From NCBI GenBank assembly GCA_000499405.2, contig HG738137.1, positions 19,864,603 through 19,928,602 on the forward strand: DNA of 64,000 bases, written 5' to 3'. How positions within the stretch are numbered: the stretch's first letter is position 1; every line of letters starts with the position of its first letter. A model generated the notes under the pieces. The model made no database searches and was not told where the DNA came from. It saw only the letters and a program-made list of their open reading frames with translations. Of the stretch, positions 22,173 to 35,884 are shown piece after piece. The stretch is from Onchocerca volvulus. Lineage: Eukaryota > Nematoda > Chromadorea > Rhabditida > Onchocercidae. A program made the translations under genes and the position numbers.

Positions 22173-25100
22173 TAAACCATTTTATGTTTACAAAGGATGA
22201 GATGTTCCTTTATGATGCAAAACTCACAGCTTGATTTGATATGATTAAAAATTTTGGGGCGAAAACTTTGATTAAAGCAGTATTTAATTCAGGCTTTTTT
22301 GGACATTGAACTATTTGATAATGCAAGAATAACGTTCGTTCTGTTGATATCAGAAATTTGTTAAAGTTTTCTGCATGCAATAAAAGTTATTATAATTTTA
22401 ATACACCAGTTGGAATCTCCTGCAAGTTCATCGATAATAAACATGAATATGGTTGCTTGTTTGATGATAAATGCATTCATATGAATGCCAAGAAGATGCA
22501 GTAATTCGTAATTAATGCTCGAACTTTATAAAATGCGAAATAATGTCTTAAGCAAAGATAAGATTTTATCAAATATTCTTTTACAATATTAGAGGCTCCG
22601 AAGTTTCATTAAAATTTGAAAAAGAACTGAAATTTTTAATAATACGCTTTAAATTTATACTTCGACCCTATAGATATAAAACCTACAATCAACCAAATAT
22701 TCTGGCTATAATCATTCTTGATGGCTTGGTGAACGATTTCGGAAACTACCTTACATTAAAATTTACACTGGTTTGTTAATTTTTCAATGTCAAAAATAAA
22801 CATGCTCGGTTAATTTTGCGCTATTTGAGATACTATCGAGTGAGAAGTACAAGTAGTAAGAAGAACTTCAAAGATTGAAGAAATGTAACTTCTGAAAATG
22901 AAAATTATTGTCACACTGATCTTGATAAACTAATAATATAAGTTCTGGATTATTATGACCTATTTATTTCTTACTAAGATTGTCATCATGCATTTCTGCA
23001 TGCTTGTAAATCGATACTTTCTATTGCTATTGTTCTTGCAATGCCTACTTCCATCATTCTACTACGGGATGATTTCATTTATTTTTGAATAACTTGATGG
23101 ATGATTTAAAGCAAAAGCAGATATTTATTATTCTTATTAATTTTTGAGAATCTAATAAAATAGCTATTACTGATTTAATCTTGCACTAGTTTGCATGTTA
23201 TTTACTAAAAGTAGCAAGTTTACGTCGGATATGCAGCTAAATCAATTTACGCAGTTTTCCGATTTTAAATCTTTCAGAATACTATAATATGATCTCATTT
23301 AATGAAGGAATTTGATAAGCATTTATGAGCATCAAAATTGAAAGGATTCATAAATGATGAGTTATAAAACTGGTAAGGCCAGTCTCACCAGTTGTAAATA
23401 TTGATTATAAGACTGATAACTTCTACCTCCACTATTGATAACATAGATATTGTGAGGAAAAGATATAACATAATATCGTCAAGTAGCTAACAAATATGTA
23501 TATGCTGAATGTATAAATGTTAATATTCAACAAAGAGCAAATGATTCGACAGTCAAATAAGTAAAGCGAAATTTGAGCGAAATTTTAAGCTTTTGTAATG
23601 ATTGCTGTCAAATTAATTCTGCTTCAGAATTCATGTTCCGATCTAAAAAAACTTTAATTAAATAAACAAAATCGATAAAAGATTCAGAAAATAAGAAACC
23701 AGAATCCATTGTATTTATTTCAACATTCTGTATCAAAGTGTGCTCATGTTCCATTATATATTCCTCAGACTAAATCACTTATATGCTGCCAAGTTTACCA
23801 CAACAAAACTATAAGTATTAAAACATTCTTATTTTAACCTAAATTTCATGTTACAATGCTCAATATGAAAGAATATGAGGACAGAAAATTGATCCTATCA
23901 ATTCGGAAATTAATAGAGCATCATATTTGGGAGCAATTAACTCCAAAATAAAATAAATGGTCTTCTGTTTATATTGGAATAAGAAGTATGACATATAACT
24001 TGGAATAAAAAAGTTAATATTGACTAGAAAAAAAGCAATAAAATACGGTGAATAATATTTTCGGAAAAATTAGGAATTTTTATTAATAAGATCTAAAAAT
24101 GATAATTTTGGCAACATGCTGGACTAAACTATCATGGAACAACAATCGGACTAAAATATAAAATCTCAGTGATCGACTGAAATATAAAATCTTGTTACCA
24201 AAATTAATGTAATAGTTTGCGATGTTCAGTTGCGGAAAATTTTTTGTGTATCTGCCGGGAGGAAATCGTTGCAATGTTTCCAACGAATGTTTAAAGGAGC
24301 AGAACAAAAGAAATAGATGTCTAAATATAAACAAATAATAAGCTTTAAAATTATTCGAATGCAACCTCGTTTTGAAATTTCAAATCGGTTAACAACTTCG
24401 GGAGATTCAAGATTTGCAACAAACGTCATTGTGCATTTTTATTCATATCGATTATCAAAAAAACGCATATTTTTTCTTTTCGCAGGCATGGCATCCATAA
24501 AATATGTATATGGAAAAAACGCGGCTATTCGAATGCAATCTTAGTTCGAAATTTCAAAGCAATCGGTTAAGAACTTCAGGAGATTCAAGATTAGCAGCAA
24601 CCAAATTTCATATTTTGATTTTACATTACATTTTTTTCATTTATGTATTTTGTGGACGCCACATTTGCGACAGAAAAAATATGCGTTTTTTGATAATTCA
24701 TATGAATAAAAATGCAAAATATTAGTTGTTACAAATCATGAATCTTCGGAAGTTAACCGATTGCTTCGAATTCTTTTTCTGGCTTTTTTATATAAATAAA
24801 AAAGAGAGCAGCAGTTGTTAGAAGATAACTGGAGAGATACAACTCACTCAATAGATATAGCTTTTCGATTCTTTTGTATTAATTTCGTTCGTTTTCCACA
24901 ATATTTTTCCGTTATGAAAAGTCTTTTATCATTTATATGCCTAAGAGACTAGGGTTCTGGTAATGATAGGACTGGAAAATTTATAATCACACAAGAGACA
25001 AGCTTTTAACTTGCAACAGCTCATATAATCATGAAACAGACAAAATGTTAATTGGACCAACTGAGGTTCTTCTTTCACATATATTCATATCAGTTGCCAC

Positions 25101-25883
25101 AGATGTTTCATATAAACAGATTTTTAATTTCGAAGTTGTTTATCTGATTAGCTAGATTTCACAAGACTTTGAACTTTGAGAAATTCAAAATTGTCGATCC
25201 TGTCCTTCTAGACTTTCTTTCCTACCCCAATATTCTGCATTATATTTCTTATGTTTATTAACAATATAATATGTCAATACTACACTGCTAGATACTTTTC
25301 TCAAATATTCCACATAAAGAAAGGCATAACTGTGTGCTTATCCACAGACTGAATGGTATATATTCATGCATATCTATAATCAAACATGTTGTTTTGATTA
25401 AACCTTTATTCCCGATAAAATATCTTGTAGATCTATTCTAATGTATAAGACAGTATAGTCAGAAGAAACTGCTTTTCATACAGTAAGAAAAAACTACAAT
25501 CAAAAGCATTAATCTTAACACAGACCAACAAAGAACAGAATATCAACATATCACAGATTCAAAACCTGAAATATAAGCAAAATCTGAAAATCAGAACTTA
25601 AATCGCCGGAATATATCATCTATTTTAATTGTTATAAATTTAATAAATTTCCAAGATTTCTTTCCTACTAAAACTACTCTGAATTAAAATTGAATATCAA
25701 ATCTTACTGCAAATCTCATGAGAACAGTAAAAATTTGGTAAATATTAATTTATGTTCCTTAACCAAAGACTTAAAATTCCCATTTATTTAAAGCTTTTTT
25801 TGTTCGAAAATTAAAACTTTTTTCAGCTCTATAATGCCTTTTAATTCTTCATTTTTTAGATATTCTTTTTACTTCTGTGAAAT

Positions 25884-25916
<33 letters not shown>

Positions 25917-26100
25917 TGCGAAATCTTTTCCTGTGATGGTTTTTTCATAGTTGACAAGTTAAAATCTTATTAAGAAATGGAATGAAGTAACCAAGATTTC
26001 AGAAAAACGTACAACAAGAACAGTAATTATAATCCGTTTTTCATCTTTTTTTTTATAATACATGGATGCATACACTATTCACAATTCGGGAATAGTACTA
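22173..26100. other. Intergenic, no gene recognised
   Basis: AT-rich sequence between the duplicated block and the 3' end of GCC1. The open frames present are short and show no family features. The only structure seen is the repeat cluster at 24358-24772 and a run of about 28 A near 25887-25914. Confidence 0.6.
24358..24772. repeat. Direct and inverted repeat cluster
   Basis: A unit of about 65 bp (containing GGAGATTCAAGATT) occurs at 24358-24426 and 24533-24604 in direct orientation. A longer version (24366-24480) is present in inverted orientation at 24672-24772; it contains AAAAACGCATATTTTTTCT and the GATTCA(A/T)GATTTG core. The arms of about 100 bp are imperfect. It could be a decayed inverted-repeat (MITE-like) element. 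No target-site duplication was identified. Confidence 0.7.
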
Positions 26101-29100
26101 TTACAGATTATGCTTATCAACTGCTCGCATTTCAGTCACACTTAATTTCAAAACAGCACCTATTGCTTTCAGGATGTGTTTACGACGGGAAGAACTATCA
26201 CAATGTAGCAGTTGGACGAAAATGTTCCGTAAATACTCCATATTTGAATCGACACTTAAAAATTTCAGTTTTCCTGGAATGAAACTTGACATGCAAGTAA
26301 TAGAACAATTCGTAGGAATTTTCAATTGCTTAATTTTATTTATCACAGAAAAAAAAATAGATAAAAAATTCAATGTGCAATTGTTGCCAATATCGCAAGT
26401 TTAATTCATAGCAAAAATGTAGAAATACAACTGAAAAGTCAAAATTTTGGAACTTTATTGAAAAATTACTAACCTTCCAGGATTCTGATCTCATCTTTCA
26501 ATTTCTCTACCATTTCGAAATGTTGCAAATCTTTGGTGAGAGATGCTTGCTGGATATCTCGAACATTTAATTCTGCTGTATGCATAGCATTTCTAAAGGT
26601 CAAGTTCATTTCATACTGTTTTATCTGATTTTATTTAAACACTAGAAAGCAAAGTGAAGATGAACTAATGAAGTCTTTTCCGGCTTATGAAAAGCATAAT
26701 TTGCATTATTCGAGAAAATAATGATAGTTAAAATTAAATGCAGTTGTTTTAAAGGAAATCTAAGCAAAGCACTTCTCCAAATTCAATAATCTATTTAATA
26801 AGAAATTAAGTAAGAACCTTAACTCGATTATTTGTTTCTCCCTTTTGATAAGCTGCTGTTCATAAAATATATTACGAGTTTCTATAGCAGTCGTAGTTCC
26901 AGGAACGAAGAGAACTTGGGTATTATTTGGTAAAGTTGATAAAAGTTCTAAAACTTAGTAGTATTGTTTGGAAATAGAGAGAACAGAAAATCACTACTAG
27001 TACAAAAATCAGAAATTGAAAAGTATTCGAAAAATGACTAATTATAAAATAAAATTGCAAAAAAAATTAAATATCGAAAAAAAAAAAAAAAAAACGAGAT
27101 TAATGAGAGACTGTAAATACTACAGCAAAAATAATAACACTAAATATGAATACTAAATGCAATGTTCTTTCCAATATTAAAGTATAATTTATTCAAAAAC
27201 AAACAGTTAGTCTTCTATTAATATAATGAAATAATCTACATCATGTATAATCTAAAAAAATAAAAAATTGAGCTTAAAAAATCGAAAAAAGTAAAAAAAA
27301 AATGGAAAAGCAAATTATTTGTACGCTTTCACCACTTCCACAATTAAAAGAACTGTACAAAAAGAAAAAAAATGTTATGAAATGCTACGAAATGATCATT
27401 TCATTGCTGATAATTATCACATACTTCTGATTTACCTAAATTGTGCTCATCCACTGCATTTGAACAAGAATCGACATCACTTGGTGAGTGATCCATTACA
27501 TTCCGAATTTCTATAAATAAATAAAAAAGTCTACTAATCATTAGAATTTATAAGCTTTGTTTCTTTTTTTTCCTTAAAAAGAAACAATATGAAGAAACAT
27601 TAATAGGAAAGAAAATTTATTATCAATATTTTAAGACATCTCATAACAGAAGCAAAATTTTCGTGAAGTAAGGGAATCAAGAAAATGGATATTTTCAAAA
27701 TTCATGTGAAAATCCCTTCTTAAAGAAAAATAAAAATTATTATGACTGAGTTCTGACCAATATACTAAAAACTAAAAGCAAACCTCCACTTCGTCGTTCA
27801 TCAATAGACACAATATTTTCAGACACATTACACGGACGATTTTTTTGATGTTTCACTAATTGTAATGGGGTACCTTGTGGAGGATCTACTGGATCACCAT
27901 TTGGCTGATTTCTTACCGATGCTAATATAGCTCTTGAATTCATGAATGAATATTAACTCCCATCGTATTTAGCATTTAATATATAGCAGCGCTTCATAGT
28001 TTTTTGAATAAAAAGATTTCGTATTTAATTTGGATAGAAAAGAAAACGCATAACTAATTGTTAAAATTTGCAAAATACATTAAAACCTAAAAATTCATTT
28101 AAAAAAACTTTTTGAATCCATTTTTTCCAAATGAAGTTGTTATCAGTCGTGGAATTTTTGAAATTTATGGTCTTGTGTTATCTAAAGCAACGATGAAAAT
28201 GTCTGCTATCTCTGAAAATACTGAACACTAAAGTTTTATCAAGTCAAACATATGAATTTTAATACTTTTGGCCAAAATTAAGTCATCTCTATCCAACAAC
28301 AAAAGGAAGAGAAATACTTCGTAATTTCCAATTCATTTTCTTTTTCTGCTAGAATATCTAGAGCCCGGATACGCTGCTTTTGCATCTCTGATTCCATTTC
28401 AGCCACTGAAAAGATTAAAAAAAGAAAATGAGGAAATGACTGAAGAATCAAAAAATCAAAAATAAAGCAATGGGAAAAGAGGAGATGGAAAAACTGAATG
28501 ACTAAGTAAATGAAAAGACAGGAAAAAAAAAGACTTTTGGGAAATGAAAATAAGAATGAGTATAACAATAAAACTTTTTATTGGAAAGAAAGTTTTCAAA
28601 CTATGTCAGACTGAAAGTAATGTTATGTTGTATAACTATCAGAAAATAATGCACTTAAGAGGATAATTTGAAATGAAATTCATAAATTATAAAATATCTG
28701 ACCCCTTTGATGCATTTGATTGCGTAAATCAGAAGCCGAATTTTCTTGTGCCGCTTCCATTTCGATAATTTTAAGTTGCAGTTGGGTTGTTTTCTGAAAC
28801 ATATTTTATGCAGCAGCTTTTTATACAGCAGAATATATTTTATATATTAATATTATTTGAGATACTTCTAAACACTCAACTGCCAAATCAACTAGCCCTT
28901 AAAATGGATGTCGCTTGAGCGGAAGACTTATACTCAACCGTTGTATGGTTGTGTTTAAAAAAAGAAACCTGGCTGCAACGAGTAAGAGGGTCCCTCAGGC
29001 AATTTATTTGGACATTAAGATTAAATTAATCATTTTTTGCAAAAACTCACTTCTTCATAGTCGTTTTTTGCATTCGCATGATCAATTTCAAGAGAATGAA

Positions 29101-32100
29101 GTTTGTCATGAAGCGAAGCCACTACTGCACGCATATGTCGCAAATCTCCTTCTGCTGCTGCACAAAATGAACATTCGCTTACAGGTAATAAAGATAATGT
29201 ACGTGATAATTCCGTATCTTCCAAACAATCAATCTGGAAGATTGGAATCAAAATTATAAAGCTAGTTGCTTTATGCCAAATTTGATTAAAAGCATTGAAA
29301 GCTGTATTGGAACTAACTTCATAAACTTTCGCACTCGCCTTTTAAAACTTTATAATACGGCTCCTGTTTAAATGAAGTCTCTTCCAAGTCTAACAGTCCT
29401 TCAATTAATGCCAACTTCGCGCTTACGAAAAATCATAAAACAAAATATTCAAACTTGTTATTCTTTCGACAATTCTGGTATTAGTATGAATATAATTTGC
29501 AAAAAAAAAAAAACCGTAGTTTTAAATGCTTCGTATCATTTCGCATTTCAAAATAGGTATGGATCAAGTGAGTCAAAACTAGCAAAAAAGAAATTAAACC
29601 AGTGAATTCTATAAATGTCGGTAAAGATTTTTATTACTGAAAGCAGTCAACTAGAGATGCTAATTAAGCTATGCTGCGACAGTGACTTTTATTCTAAGTT
29701 TTAAGAAATGAGCGTAATTTAGAAGATTATTCATTTATGCAGGAAACTACATAAAAGAAAATATTAAGTGAATAAATATATAAAAATGGAAATACAAAGA
29801 TTCCATACGTTCACAGATTTGCTTTTTAGCACTGCTTGAGTTTTCAATTTGTATTTTTCGAATTCGTTTTTCAGAATTTCATAATGCCGTTTCTGTTCAC
29901 GCGAACTTTCTTCCAGGCCCAAGAGCTCTGCAGTTGACACCAACTTTAAACTCATGGAAGAAAAGTAGAACAACAGATATTCAAAAAATTTTATGTCATT
30001 TTCAAAGAAATAATTTCCACCTCGAGCAATCCGGATATTTCTTCCTTCTTATTTAACTTTTTGTATAATTCATGCAGAATTACTTTAACACAGAATAAAA
30101 TCAAAAAAAAGAAAAAAAAAGACTTGGAGTACCATAGAAATTAATCGTCTGTTTAATATCGCGTAACTTCTGAGCATTTTTTATGAAATTCTGCTCCAGT
30201 GATTCGAAAGAAATGGACTCATTATCAGTTTCTTTCACCGATTTTGAAGTCTAAACATATAAATTATGTGAGATTAAATAAATCTTTACACATTTAAGAA
30301 ACAAAAATGTTGAGGGAAAAATGCATATTTGGTTGAGCTGTTCTTTTTATGCAATCATTTCAAAACTGTTCTTCAATGAAATCAAAATTCATTAAAATTA
30401 TTATGCAAATTTTAAAGAATAATAAGAAATGTTTCGAAATCAGGAGTAAGGATTCTGTTTTATTTCATTACCTTTACCATATTAAACATAATTATTATTC
30501 TGAACGAGAGTTATGCATTCACTACTGTTTTTTGCCTCAAGTCTCTTCCTAGAAAAAATTGTACCAATTCCAGTTGTTCAAACAAAAACTTTCAAGTACA
30601 AAAACCTACTTGAAAGTTTTTGTTTGAATCTTCAAGGAATTCTCAAAAATATTTTTCAGATGAAATCAAAATTCATTAAAATTATACTGAGAAGCAAATG
30701 TACCTTGAAAAGTGCATTCTCGTCTTCTAAAATCCTATTTTTTTCTTCCAGCTGATCCACTTTATGCTGTAAATCTACACGAATTCTATTAAAACTGCCA
30801 ATTTCAACTGACATCTCCTGCAGCCTGCATTAAAATTTGAACAAAAATTAAAGGTTACTGCAATACACATGAGACTCTTTGAAATCTGCAAAATAACCTT
30901 TGTTCCAGTTCATGCAAGCGATTTTCCCTTTCATTATTCATAATCTCCATCAGCTTTCTTTTTAGTTCGGTAATTTCATTTTTACTGCTTTCCTGATGTG
31001 AATTTCGTTTAGGATTTCAGAAAACTGTCCGTTTAAGAGTCGAAAAAAAAAGAAAAAAAAGAAAAAAACTCAAGACTACAGATTGTCAAACATATTATTT
31101 GAACTCCTAAAAATGAAATAAAATAAAATTTTACCTTTACATCTTGAAGTTCACTTTCCAGCATCTGTATAGCTGGTGTTTTCTCAGCTCTTTTCTTCCA
31201 AAATTCTACTTCATTTTGTGTTTTGCTAAGTTCTTCTTTCAAAAAGACAATATCTGCTTCAAGCAGTTTGGATGCTTCTTCTTTATCACGTAGTTTTTGA
31301 TGCAATTCTGTGATCTACAATTAAAATAGTGATGGAGATTGTGTCAGTTATGGTTGAAATAATGATGATCTGAAGATAGTGGACATAAACGAAAGACGCA
31401 TGGAATCTATTTTAATTCCATGGAACAAAAAAGCAACAATTTACTGAAATCTCCCATCTGCTCATAAGGTGATTCTATAGTTTCATGTACGAGTTAAGTT
31501 GAACTGAGTACTAGTTGCATACGATTTAAGTCGGCTATTTAAATCCCAAATTAGTCCTATTCGGTCTCAAAGTTTTGAACTGTTCTGGAATAGAAATTTT
31601 CTGAAATTCAATCAGTTAATCAAAAATTGAATCTCTCTTTTGACATTTTGAATTTACGCATTACTCATGGATGTTATTTTAATCAAATTCTGCGTAATTG
31701 ATGTCTAAAGGAATAAAGTTTTAAACAATCGCTTTAATTTATAACTATATATAAGTAAGAAATATCGGAGAAATCATGAAATTATTAATAACTATATCGA
31801 AAAAAACCATTGATTTTTTCTTTCTATTAATCGAAAAATAATTGATATTTCTTACTTGTTTTTCAAGTTGTCCTGAATTGACGCATTCTTTTGCATATTG
31901 TTGTTGAACAGCTGCTAGAACAGAACCATGGTCTGATAATTCTTTTTCACGATCTCCTTCTATGAGCTTTATTTTTGATCGTAACTCCTATAATTAAAAT
32001 AATAATCGGATATATGTCTGCAAAAGACACAATACCCAAACAGTCAAATTCTTAATACCTCCAATATTAAGTTTTACATAAACGGAGACAATGGATTCGA

Positions 32101-33270
32101 ATAAATTCCTCGGAAAAATAACTTACCAACAATCTAGTTTCCAACTTCTCAGCTTGAGCCTCAGTTTCATTAGCAGCCTTTGCCAGTCTTTCCTTCAAAA
32201 CTTCATTTTCGGCCTAAAAATTCAAAAAAAAATTTGAAGATATTCTAATCATGGTTACTTCAGTTTGAATTTCGATGATTATTCAAAATAAGAATAAATC
32301 TTCCACTGAGATAAATTAAATAAATCAAAATAAAGACATTAAAAATAAGATTGCATTTATTAAATATTTATTAATGTATCATAGTTTTTGATGAGAAATT
32401 CATCGCATATAAAATTCCTGATTTTTCATTGAAATTAATCAAAAATTAGGCACACATTTATCTGCAATAAATAATTAACTTAAATTTAAACGGAAATGAA
32501 AATTATGCTTCTACTTACCAATAAAGCTTTTCTGTCAGACCGAAAAGCAGCTTCTAATCTATTTTTTTCAGTTATTAATACTTCTAAAGATCTTTTTAGA
32601 GTCTCGATTTGATCTTCCTAAAAAAAAAAAAATCATTATAATACGCTTCTCCTGATGATCAGAAAGTGCAAACACAAGTTTCATGATATTACTTCATCTA
32701 GTTAAATTCGAAATTCAATTAAAATGTCGAGAACAAAAAATAACAATAACTTAAACCTTAGAAAGCACTTTTTCTTCTGCATTAATTCCAAGACCAGATG
32801 CTTCATCTTGCACGTCGTTTCGCGACTTCTCAACTGAAGTTGTAGCTTCTGTAAGAAAAGTGATTATAATTTAAGTAATGATCTCTAAAAATTCATTTCA
32901 GAATTCAAACACACCTGGCTGTAAGCCCAAAACTTCAATTGCTGTTTGCAAAGCATTCTTTTCAGCATTAAGTCCCTTGTAAGCGCGAATTAGATCTGAA
33001 GAACATAAAATTTACTAATGGAAGACCAAAACTAAAGAAAAAATAGCATAACATGAGAAGAAATGCAACACATGTTAAGCACACGGAACAAATTTATTTT
33101 TCAAATTATGCGTCTTAAAAAATCATAATTCCTAAAGTTCAATTATATCATTAAAAATATTCTAGACCTTTCAGTTTATTTTCATAATCAGCGATTTGAG
33201 ACTGCTGTTCTTCAATTTTCTTGATAAGATCTGAACGACTTAGTTTCACTTTGTCGTTACTTCTCAACAT
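26101..33270 (-). CDS. GCC1: GRIP-domain golgin GCC1/GCC88 orthologue (20 exons, complete, 770 aa)
   Basis: Exons from the 5' end: 33270-33168, 32995-32915, 32848-32757, 32617-32519, 32213-32127, 31987-31856, 31314-31135, 30992-30898, 30824-30704, 30250-30133, 30082-30021, 29943-29809, 29233-29051, 28793-28703, 28405-28318, 27932-27784, 27510-27436, 26947-26818, 26592-26474, 26273-26101. They total 2313 nt in one frame, 770 residues; human GCC1 is about 775. GCC1-specific landmarks occur in order: an N-terminal block (KLKDLIRAYKGLNAEKNAL), EFEKYKLKTQAVLKSKS, KQRIRALDILAEKENELE, and a C-terminal GRIP domain (SNMEYLRNIFVQLLHC...ILKAIGAVLKLS, about 715-765). The GRIP Tyr needed for Arl1 binding is present. 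Most of the protein is coiled coil. Family role: peripheral trans-Golgi tether acting in endosome-to-Golgi traffic. Three acceptors (before 30082, 29943, 27932) end AAG rather than CAG/TAG. Confidence 0.93.
30376..30685. repeat. Direct repeats flanking a perfect hairpin inside a GCC1 intron
   Basis: A 26-bp sequence beginning ATGAAATCAAAATTCATT is repeated exactly at 30376-30401 and 30660-30685. Between them, 30577-30598 and 30607-30628 form a perfect 22-bp inverted repeat (TTCAAACAAAAACTTTCAAG...) with an 8-base loop. The block lies in the intron between exons 30704-30824 and 30133-30250. Confidence 0.9.
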
Positions 33271-33295
33271 TTGTGTCTTTGTGTCTCAAATAGAC

Positions 33296-33311
33296 ACAGG
33301 TTCGAACCTGT
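33296..33311. other. 16-bp palindrome upstream of the GCC1 start
   Basis: ACAGGTTCGAACCTGT is a perfect palindrome 26 bases upstream of the GCC1 ATG. On the gene strand it overlaps TTTTCTGTACAG, a good acceptor sequence that could receive a spliced leader. It resembles a tRNA T arm, but no other tRNA parts are nearby. Confidence 0.5.
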
Positions 33312-34921
33312 ACAGAAAACTTTCGTAGTAAGAGGAAGCTTACTTACACCCTATCCTTACACTGACAAAAACTGCAGACTGTGTAAAATTTCATTAAAGA
33401 AAAAAGATAAGAAATTAAAGCGATGGAAAACTTTATTATCAAAGACTCCTATAACTCCAACAAATTTCACCAGTATATAACAAATCTGGAAAAAGATTCC
33501 TAAATATCTTCTGATCAAAATGTCAAATGACTGACTGGCGATTGACTGCTTTGAAAATTATGTTTCGTAAAAATATCTATCTTCAAAAAAGAAAAATAAA
33601 GAAACCATCAAGGATGATTGTGAAAATTAACATTCGTAATCCTTTTTAACTAGGAATCCAACAAAAATCATAGTGAAAGATATCACTTAACACTAAAAGA
33701 TTCTGCATTAACATCACATTAGAAAAATGCAGATTTTGCACTAACTCTAGTAAATTTGAATTTTCACTACATCATATGAAATCAATCGGAAAAATATTCG
33801 TGGTATTGCGACTACCACATTCTGAGAAACATAATGCATCACAATGTCAATAAATTCTATCATCAGCACAAAATACCAACATAATTCTATCATTAGAACA
33901 AAAATAAACGCCATGAACATACACAATACATGCTCCTAAAACACTCAATTTTTTGATCCTCTCAGATAAAGTGATAACAGCAGGAGGAAGTACCTGAAGA
34001 ATTTGTAAGGTTATGAAATTCTAAAACCATAGTTGGGCAATATGAATTACGCAGTCTGCAATCCAACTGGTGAAGAATTTGAACGAAACGATTTTTGAAC
34101 TAGCATCGAGAGTCTCATTTGAATAAACCTTATAAAGTGTGATTCTGAAGGACTGAACTGGTTCCATATAAAGTAATTCGATACAATCATAGGTAAAAAA
34201 GCTGAAAATTCCAGAGAAGTAACAATTAATCGGAACAAATAGTTTCAAGCATACTACACTACTTGAATAATAAAACTATCGTAGAGGAACAAATATTCAC
34301 TATTTAATAAATGAAACTTAGAAATATATTAAACAAAGTTTTAACAAATTTCTTCAAACTACTAACAAACAACTAATTATAATTATGACAATGCTTGAGT
34401 GCTAGATGTGAAGGATTGATAATATTTAGAAAATTTTAAGTTTATCGAAAACAATTGCCAATAACAGTTGCGAATCAATCATTTTTTCGTCGATTTAAAT
34501 AACATTTATATTTAAGACTTTCTAGTGCACAAATTTATACATACCATTAAAACGTGTTAATATTCTTCAAAATCAACTACAAATATATTATTCCAAGCAA
34601 AAGAGAATCGCAAAATGTTACCCGAAATAGGTAAATTATCGACAGACTCAGTAAACGTGAACCATACTATATAAAAACACCCAAAATAAAATATAAGTGA
34701 ATAAACCCGATATTAATGAATGTGTCAACGATAAACTTCGACTTATGAAATAATTCTGCCACTCAAAATTCGCTTTCATTTCCCAAAATAAAGCCTGTAA
34801 TAGGATTGAAATTGAAATAGAAATATTTGCATAAGGCTTTCAAATTTGATAAAAGACAAAAGTGTTCATATTTAAATGATCAATTCTTTAAAATAAATAC
34901 CGAGAATCTAGCCAAGATTAC
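33312..34921. other. Interval between EMC6 exon 2 and GCC1
   Basis: The final exon of EMC6 is expected here on the minus strand but was not found intact. At 34140-34260 a minus-strand frame reading KLFVPINCYFSGIFSFFTY loosely resembles the loop and third helix of EMC6. It then diverges and does not end in the family's LYGMVHVY-type C terminus. This could be a decayed exon or chance. Confidence 0.3.
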
Positions 34922-35402
34922 CTGCAAAATAACAAAAACGAAGTAAAAAATGAATCCAGATATTCCAGTTAATCCAAGAATACCGCTAGCCATCCCAGCT
35001 GCAGCTGCCTGACATGTCCTTGAATACTCCAACACACCAACATTATGTCGCATGGCTACTTCACTAAATATCTGCAACAAATTATTTATTATTGAATGAT
35101 TTAAAACACAGAGTGAATTAAAGTAGAATTTAATAATTAACTGTAGCGAAGTAAATTCGTAAGATAAGATAAACCGATAAGACGGATTCTATCCTTTCCA
35201 GAATATCACAGTGGGGCGATATTCCTATCTATGCATTTAAAGTGTGTAGTAAATAAGCTGTGACGTAATAAGATCACGTGTTACGTGCTAATAATAATTT
35301 CAGAATCAGAGATGTCCAAATACATACCACCACACGTTCCATACCCTTTATTGTCTTATTTTCATTGGTTAAACGTTTGGCATTTGCTGTTTGTGGTGCC
35401 AT
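34922..35402 (-). CDS. EMC6: EMC6, ER membrane protein complex subunit 6 (first two exons; C terminus not found)
   Basis: Exon 1 is 35402-35328 (start MAPQTANAKRLTNENK, 25 residues, donor gtatgt). Exon 2 is 35071-34922 (50 residues, donor gtaatc), and the two join in phase 0. Exon 2 carries the family signature SEVAMRHNVGVLEYSRTCQ and ILGLTGISGFIFYFVFVILQ, covering the first two membrane segments. EMC6 is a core subunit of the EMC insertase in the ER membrane, about 110 residues in animals, so roughly 35 residues (third helix and YGMVHVY-like end) are missing. If exon 2 is read through its donor, the frame ends after 13 extra residues. A trans-splice acceptor lies 21 bases upstream of the ATG. 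GCC1 starts 1.65 kb downstream on the same strand, compatible with a nematode operon. It could be a live gene with an unseen exon or a truncated one. Confidence 0.8.
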
Positions 35403-35422
35403 ACTGTCAACCTGTCTCCCAA

Positions 35423-35434
35423 CCTGAAACAGAA
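35423..35434 (-). promoter_or_regulatory. Probable trans-splice acceptor for EMC6
   Basis: On the minus strand the sequence CAGTTCTGTTTCAG ends just before 35423, 21 bases upstream of the EMC6 ATG, with no open reading frame joining it upstream. This fits a spliced-leader (SL1) addition site. It is inferred from sequence only. Confidence 0.5.
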
Positions 35435-35884
35435 CTGCCTCTTGTCACACTATCCTCGATATTCCCATTAGGCCATGCCCGAAGATTCTCTTCCTAGCCT
35501 CTGTTATCATATATCAGTGCAGATGATACTTCTGTTATCATATCTCATCATCTAAGCTTATCAAAATGTATCTGAGTATCTACTAACATTAGCACGTATG
35601 TATATTTCATTATATTTTCCACAGCTCTTTCTGTCTCCCGAATATTGGCAAATTCTTAGATCTCTACTAGCATACTATCTCTCATAAATTATCAATCTTC
35701 GTTATCTTCGAACTATTACACTATCTTCTCCTACCAGCAAGAAAGCTGATGATAACAATCCGTCGCATTTCATGCGACTCAAATAGCAGGTTGCGGTAGG
35801 TGACGACGTGGGACACAGCGAAGTTGATCATCTCACCTGTGCATATCACCTATCACCGGGACAAATGTGACAGTTATCAGAAAC

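Noticed and set aside
33281..33315. tRNA-like T arm (GGTTCGAACC)
   Set aside because: No acceptor, D or anticodon arm is found at the proper distances.
35285..35497. Plus-strand frame of 70 residues
   Set aside because: It overlaps EMC6 exon 1 on the other strand, which has a clear family match in phase with exon 2.
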